Source of the DNA: Candidatus Moraniibacteriota bacterium
GTDB taxonomy: Bacteria; Patescibacteriota; Minisyncoccia; Moranbacterales; DUUL01
NCBI GenBank assembly: GCA_012841575.1
Contig: DUUL01000030.1
Span: 1 to 39,783, forward strand
Direction of reading: 5' to 3'
DNA: 39,783 nt
A model generated the notes under the pieces. The model was not told where the DNA came from, made no database searches, and saw only the letters and a list, made by a program, of their open reading frames with translations. This document shows, piece by piece, positions 15,913 to 21,978 of this stretch (position 1 is the stretch's first letter; each line of letters starts with the position of its first letter). A program made the translations under genes and the position numbers.

Positions 15913-17496
15913 ATGACTAAGCCTAAACGACAACTTTTTTTTCTTCTCTTTTTTCTTCTCTTCATTATCACCGCTCCGATTGTGATCCTTCGTGCACGAG
16001 GCTATTTGTTTGATTGGAATAATAACATTTTTGTTTTTAGCGGCTCAGTTTCAGTCAAAAGTTGGCCACGCAACATTGATATCTACCTCGATGGAGAAAA
16101 ACAAAAATATCGTGATTTAAATATCATTAATCACACCATGAGCATCAATGCAATTCGACCAGGACAATACCACTTGCGTTGCGAAAAACCCGGCTATACT
16201 TCTTGGCAAAAAAATATTAATGTTCACTCAGGAATCTCCACAGAGTTTTGGAATGTTACTCTCTTTCCCCTGGAAAATATGAAAAAGGAGACCTTCTCAA
16301 CTCCCTCCATTGAACAGTTCTTCATCTCCCCAAGAACTAAAGAAGAGCTAGTTTATTTTTCTCGTGACAAAGATGATTTTGTCGTCTCACTCCTTAATAC
16401 AAAAACTAATCGCTCAGAAGAAATTTATCGATCTGCCGAATTCGAATTTGTCGAATCAGAAAAAAAGGAGAATGTTGAATGGAGTAGTGACAACAAAAGT
16501 CTCCTAATTCCAGTAATAAATAAAACAACTAAGGAAAAAGATTACTTAGTTGCACCAATTCGTCGAACTCGATTAGGAAAAATAATCAAGGTTTCCGATT
16601 TATTTGCTGAACAAAAAACTGTTCTTGCTGACCAAATCAATCAGGCTGAAAAAGAATCAGATTCAATTGCAGCTGTCATAGAAAAAGATCAAGAGAATTT
16701 AAAGCCTTTCAAAATAAATCAAGTACGCTGGATGTTCAACCAAAATAAGGAAATTGTGGTTTTGACAGAAAGGCAACAACTTTTTTACGTTAATATTGAA
16801 AAGCCTAATAATAAGATTTTACTTGATGAGGCAGTTAGCGGATTCAACTTTGCAGGCAATCGCATCTACTATTCAAAACTGCCCAATAATCTGATCTGGG
16901 AAATAAAAAATAATGATATAACCACCAAAAGACAAATTACCTTCAGTGATATCCCTACTCCTGAAAACTCGTTTGTTTCTCTAAACACTTTTGATCAATA
17001 TCGAATTGCGACCATCACTTCAAATAAAGAATTGTTTTTGCACAATGAAGAAAAAGAAAAGGGTGAACGTTTTTTCGGAAAAATTGACGACGGTGTTTCT
17101 GGAATCCAATTCAGTAACGATGGTGAAAAAATGCTCTATTGGAAAGATAATGAAGTATTCGCTATTATGTTGCGGGATTGGGAGGCTCAGCCTGTTCGAA
17201 AAAAGGGAGACAAGATTTTCATCACTCGCTTTAGCTCTCCTATTAAAAATACCCAGTGGCTAGAAGACTATGAAAATATTCTATTCTCCAGTGATAGCAC
17301 TGTAAAAGTAGCGGAGCTGGATAATCGTGACCATATCAATATCGTTGATGTTCTTAATTTTAACGACTACTCTTTAGCTGATCGAGATTTAATTTATGAT
17401 AAATCTAATCAACTACTTTACGCTCGCTCCAATAAAGAAGGTTCTTTTCAATTAGAGTCATTCTTATTAATTGACAAAGAAACTCTAATTTTCTAA
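15913..17496 (+). CDS. PEGA-domain membrane-anchored protein with propeller-like repeats
   Basis: A 527-aa protein with an N-terminal transmembrane anchor (about 7-28). A PEGA-type surface domain follows (about 43-115): DIYLDGEK, then IRPGQYHLRCEKPGYTSWQK and a closing strand. The rest (about 130-525) consists of repeated beta-strand units with WSSDNKSLLIP and IQFSNDGEKMLYW elements, which resemble TolB/WD40-type propeller blades. PEGA domains are found on bacterial and archaeal surface proteins. The architecture suggests a binding protein on the outer face of the membrane with unknown ligand. It is monocistronic with its own promoter and a terminator shared with groES. Confidence 0.82.
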   Translation: MTKPKRQLFFLLFFLLFIITAPIVILRARGYLFDWNNNIFVFSGSVSVKSWPRNIDIYLDGEKQKYRDLNIINHTMSINAIRPGQYHLRCEKPGYTSWQKNINVHSGISTEFWNVTLFPLENMKKETFSTPSIEQFFISPRTKEELVYFSRDKDDFVVSLLNTKTNRSEEIYRSAEFEFVESEKKENVEWSSDNKSLLIPVINKTTKEKDYLVAPIRRTRLGKIIKVSDLFAEQKTVLADQINQAEKESDSIAAVIEKDQENLKPFKINQVRWMFNQNKEIVVLTERQQLFYVNIEKPNNKILLDEAVSGFNFAGNRIYYSKLPNNLIWEIKNNDITTKRQITFSDIPTPENSFVSLNTFDQYRIATITSNKELFLHNEEKEKGERFFGKIDDGVSGIQFSNDGEKMLYWKDNEVFAIMLRDWEAQPVRKKGDKIFITRFSSPIKNTQWLEDYENILFSSDSTVKVAELDNRDHINIVDVLNFNDYSLADRDLIYDKSNQLLYARSNKEGSFQLESFLLIDKETLIF

Positions 17497-17522
17497 AAAA
17501 TCTTAATTGATTGATAGAGCAA

Positions 17523-17552
17523 TTTAAAGACAACCTTTCGGTTGTCTTTAAA
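17523..17552. terminator. Bidirectional hairpin terminator between the PEGA gene and groES
   Basis: Perfect 13-bp stem (17523-17535 with 17540-17552) with a TTTC loop; the core is AAAGACAACC/GGTTGTCTTT. The T runs on both sides are short and part of the stem. It lies between two convergent genes. Confidence 0.7.
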
Positions 17553-17575
17553 AATTCAAAATTATTTTGACTGCA

Positions 17576-17857
17576 CTACTCTTCGATTATTCCCAAGATG
17601 TCCTCCTTTGCATTCAATATAATCATTTCTTTGCCATCAACCTTTATCTCATCGCCACCATATTTCTTGAACAATACTTTTACTCCTTTTTTAATTGACT
17701 CAGGAATTTTAGAAGAATCTCCGACTGCAACCACCTTGCCTTCTTGTGGTTTTTCTTTATCTGCCGTATCAGGCAATACAATTCCTCCACTTGTCTTTTC
17801 TTCTTTAGCAATTAATTCAACTAAAACATTTTTACCTAAAGGTTTAATCTTTTTCAT
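17576..17857 (-). CDS. groES: Co-chaperonin GroES (Hsp10)
   Basis: The 93-aa protein is a full-length GroES, the lid of the GroEL folding chamber. It begins KKIKPLGKNVLVELIAKEEKTSGGIVLPD, containing the mobile loop with its SGGIVLP hydrophobic tripeptide that docks to GroEL. GKVVAVGDS and VLFKKYGGDEIKVDGKEMIILNAKEDILGII follow. groEL is not adjacent and not in the window, unlike the usual groESL operon. No CIRCE inverted repeat was seen upstream. Confidence 0.97.
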   Translation of the reverse strand: MKKIKPLGKNVLVELIAKEEKTSGGIVLPDTADKEKPQEGKVVAVGDSSKIPESIKKGVKVLFKKYGGDEIKVDGKEMIILNAKEDILGIIEE

Positions 17858-17981
17858 TCTTTTGAAAATTAATTATTAACTTTTAACCTCTATAGTTATT
17901 TAAATTGACTCACAAGTAGTCATAAGCAAACTATTTTCCTGATTTTATCCAAAGTTCTTTTTATTGTCAAATTAACTAATG

Positions 17982-18368
17982 CTATCTGTTATCAGCATTC
18001 TTATTTATGCAACGCCCTTTCCGACAAGCACAATCCCTCTCTTCATAGGCCGCTGCCGGATTAAAATTTAACATACACTCATCGGGTTTTTTAAAGTCAT
18101 ATTCAAACCTCTTATTAATACATTCTGTTGGATGACAGCTAGGTAGAGGAATGCAATCTTCTTGCACTTGACACAATTGACGCTCCGCCAAAAAACCGTC
18201 CGTCTCAACCTCTTCATTCAAAGTTACTTCTTTTCCTAAAAGTTTCCCCTTCACAACCGCCCACTCTTCTTCACTTAAAAACAGATAGATTGTACCCAAA
18301 AAAACCAATAGCATAAAAATCAGTAAAATAAAAAAAGGAATAATAGTTTTATTTTTCTCTCGCACCAC
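17982..18368 (-). CDS. Membrane-anchored eight-cysteine protein, unknown
   Basis: A 128-aa protein with an N-terminal transmembrane anchor (about 9-31) and a small extracytoplasmic domain. That domain holds exactly eight cysteines (66, 72, 78, 83, 98, 113, 115, 120) in the pattern C-x5-C-x5-C-x4-C-x14-C-x14-C-x-C-x4-C. All cysteines lie outside the membrane, so a disulfide-stabilised or metal-binding domain is likely. The start is a GTG, and the next codon is also GTG, so the start is uncertain by one residue. I cannot name the function. Disulfides would need the DsbA-like proteins encoded at 14208 and 20803. Confidence 0.72.
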   Translation of the reverse strand: MVREKNKTIIPFFILLIFMLLVFLGTIYLFLSEEEWAVVKGKLLGKEVTLNEEVETDGFLAERQLCQVQEDCIPLPSCHPTECINKRFEYDFKKPDECMLNFNPAAAYEERDCACRKGRCINKNADNR

Positions 18369-18452
18369 TTTAAAGTTATTTTAATTTAAAAAGTGTCAAC
18401 ATTAAGTTGACTAAACCAAACTTAGTTTAGCAAATTTAATTAAAAAAACAAA

Positions 18453-19739
18453 TCAAAACCTAACTTTCAATAACTGCCCTCTTTTAATTGCTCTTTTTGT
18501 CTCAGTCGTAAGCAAGTGATAATATTCACTCCGTCCCGTCACTCTTTGCCCATCTATCTTCTCTATAACAATTTTTGCCACCTTTCCTCGCATGCTATCT
18601 AAATAGGACTGCTCCAGCCGCTCACTAACTTTTCTCAACTGATAAGCTCTTTGTTTTTTAGACTCTAGATCAACTTGGTTAGAAAATCGACTGGCCAAGG
18701 ATTTCTCATGAGAGGAAAAAGAAAAAACATGCACCTTAGCAAAACCAACCTTTTCAATAAATTCAATCGTCTCCTGAAAATCCTGCTCCGTTTCTCCAGG
18801 AAAACCAACAATCACATCTGTTGTTAAAGCAATTTCAGGAATCATTTTTTTAATTTTACTTACTCGCAACAAAAAATCTCTCTTGGTATACGGTCTGCGC
18901 ATTAACTTCAAAATCTTATCACTTCCTGACTGCAAAGAGATGTGCAAATGGGAACAAATTTTTTCTGATTTCTGCATCAATCCAATTAGCTCATCACTAA
19001 CCTCATTGACTTCAATTGAACTTAAGCGAATTCGACCCAAGCCTTTAATTTTTATCAACTGCTTTAAAAGCCTTGCCAAATCCTCTCCATCACCAATTCC
19101 GTTTCCGCCAGTTTTTAAGCTAAAACGTCCCAAGTGAATTCCACATAAAATAATTTCTTGATAGCCTACTTTTATCGCCTCTTTTAATTCTTGAACAATC
19201 TCATCTTCTGACTTACTAATCATCTTATCGCGTGCGTATGGAATTACACAGTAAGAGCAAAATTGATTACAGCCATCTTGAATCTTCAAATAATAGCGTG
19301 CTCGTCCGCCTCTAAAAGGAGGGCTAATTTTAAATTCACTGCCATTTTTTTTCTGACTTCCTGGCAGTTGCTTATTATCCCTCAGGACCGTTCTTTTTAT
19401 TTCACTAACACTAAGCGAGATTTCATCTGCACCTAAAATCATTTTTTTGTCTAGTTTTTGTTGCTTTGACACGACACCTTTTTGAAGATAAACTCTTGGG
19501 TAGCAACCAGTTAATATTATTTTAGCATTAACATTGTTCTTCTTTAATCGAGTAATCAGCTTTCTAGTTTTACTAATTGCTGTCATAGTCACCGAACAAG
19601 AATTAACAATAATCAAATTTACTTTTTGATTTTTGCTAGCTTCTTGCCAGCCATTTTCAATTAAAAAGTTTTTCAATTCTCTTGAATCAACTTGGTTAAC
19701 CTTGCAACCTAAAGTATAGATTTTAAAAAAATTCACCAA
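18453..19739 (-). CDS. mtaB: tRNA (N6-threonylcarbamoyladenosine) methylthiotransferase MtaB
   Basis: Radical SAM enzyme that adds a methylthio group to t6A37 of tRNAs reading ANN codons. The 428-aa protein has the three expected parts. The N-terminal UPF0004 domain has cluster cysteines C12 (LGCKVNQ), C48 (NSCSV) and C79 (TGCYP). The radical SAM core has C157, C161 and C164 (CNQFCSYC). The C-terminal TRAM domain begins near MRGKVAKIVIE. The GCKVNQ form separates MtaB from MiaB (GCQMN) and RimO. It ends in TGA. A strong promoter lies at 19768-19795, and the gene is divergent from the tRNA genes, including an ANN-decoding tRNA-Ile. Confidence 0.93.
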   Translation of the reverse strand: MVNFFKIYTLGCKVNQVDSRELKNFLIENGWQEASKNQKVNLIIVNSCSVTMTAISKTRKLITRLKKNNVNAKIILTGCYPRVYLQKGVVSKQQKLDKKMILGADEISLSVSEIKRTVLRDNKQLPGSQKKNGSEFKISPPFRGGRARYYLKIQDGCNQFCSYCVIPYARDKMISKSEDEIVQELKEAIKVGYQEIILCGIHLGRFSLKTGGNGIGDGEDLARLLKQLIKIKGLGRIRLSSIEVNEVSDELIGLMQKSEKICSHLHISLQSGSDKILKLMRRPYTKRDFLLRVSKIKKMIPEIALTTDVIVGFPGETEQDFQETIEFIEKVGFAKVHVFSFSSHEKSLASRFSNQVDLESKKQRAYQLRKVSERLEQSYLDSMRGKVAKIVIEKIDGQRVTGRSEYYHLLTTETKRAIKRGQLLKVRF

Positions 19740-19767
19740 TTTTTATTATTTAAATTAAAGCTTTTTG

Positions 19768-19795
19768 ATTATAGTTTGCTTAATTTTGATGTCAA
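19768..19795 (-). promoter_or_regulatory. Promoter for mtaB
   Basis: Minus strand TTGACA (complement of 19790-19795), 16-bp spacer, TATAAT (complement of 19768-19773): perfect consensus hexamers 29 bases before the start at 19739. Confidence 0.8.
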
Positions 19796-19817
19796 ACTTT
19801 TCTCTCATCAAAATCTC

Positions 19818-19845
19818 TGGACAACTTAAATTATTTTGCTATACT
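19818..19845 (+). promoter_or_regulatory. Promoter for the tRNA-Ala/tRNA-Ile unit
   Basis: TGGACA (19818-19823), 16-bp spacer, TATACT (19840-19845), 13 bases before the 5' end of tRNA-Ala. It is divergent from the mtaB promoter. Confidence 0.7.
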
Positions 19846-19858
19846 GAAAAGGTTATTT

Positions 19859-19931
19859 GGGCCGGTAGCTCACCTGGTAGAGCGCCTCGTTTGCACCGAG
19901 GAGGTAGCGGGTTCAAGTCCTGTCCGGTCCA
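19859..19931 (+). tRNA. tRNA-Ala (anticodon TGC)
   Basis: A 73-nt tRNA with a complete cloverleaf. The acceptor arms are GGGCCGG and CCGGTCC, and they contain the G3-U70 pair that is the alanine identity element. The anticodon arm is CCTCG-TTTGCAC-CGAGG, and the T loop TTCAAGT is flanked by a GC-rich stem. The discriminator is A. No CCA is encoded, so 3'-end addition is needed. Confidence 0.96.
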
Positions 19932-19935
19932 CAGA

Positions 19936-20009
19936 GGGCGATTAGCTCAGGTGGTTAGAGCGCGTCACTGATAATGACGAGGTCCCAGGTTCAAGTCCTG
20001 GATCGCCCA
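19936..20009 (+). tRNA. tRNA-Ile (anticodon GAT)
   Basis: A 74-nt tRNA, 4 bases after tRNA-Ala. The acceptor arms GGGCGAT and ATCGCCC pair perfectly, and the anticodon arm is CGTCA-CTGATAA-TGACG. The T arm is CCAGG-TTCAAGT-CCTGG and the discriminator is A. CCA is not encoded. Its 3' half is repeated exactly 111 bases downstream. Confidence 0.96.
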
Positions 20010-20026
20010 CAAAAAAAGGTTGCAAA
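19968..20026 (+). repeat. 59-bp exact direct repeat, copy 1 (3' half of tRNA-Ile plus 17 nt of flank)
   Basis: Begins at the first base of the anticodon loop, covers the rest of tRNA-Ile and continues through CAAAAAAAGGTTGCAAA. It is identical over 59 bases to 20079-20137. Confidence 0.97.
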
Positions 20027-20030
20027 ATAT

Positions 20031-20120
20031 TGAAGCGCTCTAAACAGGGTTAGAGCGGATGAAAGCACTGCTTTCATCCTGATAATGACGAGGTCCCAGG
20101 TTCAAGTCCTGGATCGCCCA
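20031..20120 (+). pseudogene. Defective tRNA-Ile-like element
   Basis: A diverged relative of the tRNA-Ile gene. It keeps a D-arm-like hairpin (CGCTCTAA 20036-20043 with TTAGAGCG 20050-20057), including the GGTTAGAGCG also found in tRNA-Ile at 19953-19962. The intact T arm and 3' acceptor strand ATCGCCCA are also kept. It lacks the matching 5' acceptor strand. In place of the 5' anticodon-stem strand CGTCA it has 21 nt that form a second strong hairpin (GGATGAAAGC 20057-20066 with GCTTTCATCC 20070-20079). It cannot fold as a normal tRNA. It may be a decayed duplicate, a recombination scar, or a structured RNA. Confidence 0.7.
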
Positions 20121-20137
20121 CAAAAAAAGGTTGCAAA
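20079..20137 (+). repeat. 59-bp exact direct repeat, copy 2
   Basis: Identical to 19968-20026 and lies 111 bases downstream. Only 52 bp separate the copies, too little to hold a mobile element now. Confidence 0.97.
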
Positions 20138-20294
20138 CAAAAAAATTCTTATCATCAAGAGTCTTGGCCAGCAAATAAAGGTCATTACCAAAGACAGGTA
20201 ACCTCGACATACAGGCAAGCTCGATTCAATAAAGAAAGATTTAGAAAAATATTTCTGAACCTGCATTTCATCTCACTTAACTTAATTAAAATAA
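20138..20294. other. Gene-free stretch between the tRNA-like element and the rpmE promoter
   Basis: No credible reading frame and no second tRNA fold. A weak imperfect inverted repeat around 20179-20207 is the only structure I saw. Confidence 0.5.
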
Positions 20295-20323
20295 TTGACA
20301 AATTTCTGCTTAAGCTCTACCAT
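20295..20323 (+). promoter_or_regulatory. Promoter for rpmE and the following DsbA-like gene
   Basis: TTGACA (20295-20300), 17-bp spacer, TACCAT (20318-20323), 54 bases before the ATG at 20378. Confidence 0.6.
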
Positions 20324-20377
20324 TAGAAACTAGCTCTAGTTTTAGGGTTTTGGTTTATTTTATCAATTAAATTTATT

Positions 20378-20761
20378 ATGAAGAAAAAAATTCACCCCAA
20401 ATATTATCAAGAGGCAACTATTAATTGTGCTTGTGGCAATGTTTTTAATACTGGTGCCACTCAAGAGAAAATGGAAGTAGAAATCTGTAGCGCCTGCCAC
20501 CCTTTTTATACTGGCAAAAAAAAGTTGGTTGACTCTGCTGGACAGGTTGATCGTTTCAAGAAAATAATGGAGAAAACTGAAGCGCTAAAGAAAGAAGCTA
20601 CTGCTCGAAAGAAGGCAAAGAAAAATAAACTTGCACCTAAAAAGAAGAAATCCTCTCAAGAGATCACTAAAGTTGCAGAAAAAAAATCTAAAACTACTCC
20701 TGAGAAAAAAACTCCAGAAAAAAAGAAAAAATTAGCAACTAAACTAGCTAACAAAAAGTAA
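20378..20761 (+). CDS. rpmE: 50S ribosomal protein L31 with a long lysine-rich C-terminal extension
   Basis: Residues 1-65 are a canonical zinc-type L31: [10 protein letters not shown], then INCACGN with two cysteines (C18 and C20) and [20 protein letters not shown] with two more (C37 and C40), then GQVDRFKK. The protein is 127 aa, whereas L31 is normally about 65-90. The extra 50-60 residues are Lys/Ala/Pro-rich, like a histone-H1 tail, and probably disordered. The four cysteines point to the zinc-binding paralog rather than the zinc-free one. It is followed after 41 bases by a DsbA-like gene and probably shares its transcript. Confidence 0.93.
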   Translation: MKKKIHPKYYQEATINCACGNVFNTGATQEKMEVEICSACHPFYTGKKKLVDSAGQVDRFKKIMEKTEALKKEATARKKAKKNKLAPKKKKSSQEITKVAEKKSKTTPEKKTPEKKKKLATKLANKK

Positions 20762-20802
20762 TTTACTAAAATTATTTATAACAATTAAATCAATTTATAA
20801 AA

Positions 20803-21624
20803 ATGACAGAGGAGCAAGAAAAAAAAGAGCCAGAAAAAAAGATGAATCGAGACAACAGCATTAACATCATCCTGGCAATTATTTTAGCTGCCTTAATTAT
20901 CGGAGGATCAATCGTTTACTCCACTAGCAAGGGTGGTGGTCTTTTCGGAAAAGCTGAGACTGAAGAGGAATTTGACATAAAAGTTGCTGCGTCAATTGAA
21001 AGATATATTGCAAAGCAAGAAGAAGAAATGATGAAGGCTCAAGAGGAAGCCAGTAAACCAGAGAAGGTGGAAGGTGTTTCTGCTGACGATGATGCGGTAA
21101 TGGGCGATAAAAACGCACCTGTTACTATCATCGAATTTTCTGATTATGAATGTCCCTTCTGCAAAAGAAGTTTTGAGCAAGTTTTCCCTGAAATCAAAAA
21201 AAATTACATCGATACCGGAAAAGCTAGGTATATCTTCCGCGATATGCCTCTAAGTTTTCATGATCCACTAGCAACCCAAGAAGCAATTGCGGCAGAATGT
21301 GCTAAAGAACAAGGCGGAGATGAAGCTTACTACAAATATCATCACTTAATTTTCACCAATACTAAATCCAATGGCAATGGTCTGCAAAAAAATGACTTAT
21401 ACCGATTTGCCACTGAAATTGGATTGAACGCAGGAGAGTTCAAGACCTGCTTAGATACTGAGAGATTTGCTGAAGAAGTGAAAAAAGACATGAAAGATGG
21501 TCAAGAATATGGAGTTCAAGGCACACCTGGATTTTTCATTAACGGCTGGTTTATTAAAGGTGCTTATCCCTATGAAACCTTTGAAGAAATCATTGAACAA
21601 GAGCTAGCAGCAGCCACAAAATAA
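20803..21624 (+). CDS. DsbA-like membrane-anchored thiol-disulfide oxidoreductase
   Basis: A 273-aa protein with a charged N-terminus, a transmembrane anchor (about 19-39), a linker helix and a DSBA-like thioredoxin fold (about 95-273). The active site is EFSDYECPFCKRSFEQ (CPFC at 117-120), and the cis-proline motif is VQGTPGFFING (P242). FRDMPLSFHDPLATQEA is also typical. It probably forms disulfides in secreted proteins; a partner such as VKOR or DsbB is not in the window. It follows rpmE in the same direction and ends at a strong bidirectional terminator. Confidence 0.9.
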   Translation: MTEEQEKKEPEKKMNRDNSINIILAIILAALIIGGSIVYSTSKGGGLFGKAETEEEFDIKVAASIERYIAKQEEEMMKAQEEASKPEKVEGVSADDDAVMGDKNAPVTIIEFSDYECPFCKRSFEQVFPEIKKNYIDTGKARYIFRDMPLSFHDPLATQEAIAAECAKEQGGDEAYYKYHHLIFTNTKSNGNGLQKNDLYRFATEIGLNAGEFKTCLDTERFAEEVKKDMKDGQEYGVQGTPGFFINGWFIKGAYPYETFEEIIEQELAAATK

Positions 21625-21640
21625 TTTCATCATCTAATAT

Positions 21641-21670
21641 AAAAAGACACGGGCGATCCGTGTCTTTTTT
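21641..21670. terminator. Bidirectional hairpin terminator
   Basis: Perfect 12-bp stem AAAAAGACACGG (21641-21652) with its complement (21658-21669), 5-nt loop, flanked by A and T runs. It lies between convergent genes ending at 21624 and 21692. Confidence 0.88.
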
Positions 21671-21691
21671 ATCTTTCATCCTTAAATCGAA

Positions 21692-21940
21692 TTAGCTGAT
21701 TACTGCTGAAATCTTTTTGCCCAAAAGACTAGTTAGGTAGCGCTTGTTTAAATCCTTATCCCCAATAATCTTTAACTTCACTAAATCAACTAATACTGAT
21801 AAAATTTCTGGGTCATTTTCCACTTCAATTTTAACTTTTTCTATCAGAACTGAATCTTGCTTGCTAAGCACTTTTTGAAAAAGAATCTTGTCTTCATCTA
21901 AAATATTTGCCTTCGCCAAAAGATCGTCAAATTTTTTCAT
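21692..21940 (-). CDS. Uncharacterised 82-aa protein, last gene of the ATPase unit
   Basis: A small soluble, helix-rich protein that I cannot assign. It has the segments LLAKANILDEDKILFQKVL and a C-terminal KRYLTSLLGKKISAVIS. It starts 38 bases after the 685-aa gene and ends just before the shared terminator, so it fits as the fourth gene of the unit led by the TraD/VirD4-like ATPase. Confidence 0.6.
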   Translation of the reverse strand: MKKFDDLLAKANILDEDKILFQKVLSKQDSVLIEKVKIEVENDPEILSVLVDLVKLKIIGDKDLNKRYLTSLLGKKISAVIS

Positions 21941-21978
21941 TTAGCTTAAATTAGTTTTTATTTAAGAAGACTCTCCAA

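Noticed and set aside
19859-20009. Part of an rRNA operon (tRNA-Ile/tRNA-Ala are often inside one)
   Set aside because: No 16S, 23S or 5S sequence flanks the tRNAs; mtaB and rpmE lie on either side.
19968-20137. CRISPR array or integron-like array
   Set aside because: Only two repeat copies, 59 bp long and derived from a tRNA gene; no regular spacers and no cas or integrase genes.
19859-20137. Mobile element integrated at tRNA-Ile with attL/attR
   Set aside because: Only 52 bp lie between the repeat copies and no integrase gene is nearby; a former insertion cannot be excluded but no element is present.
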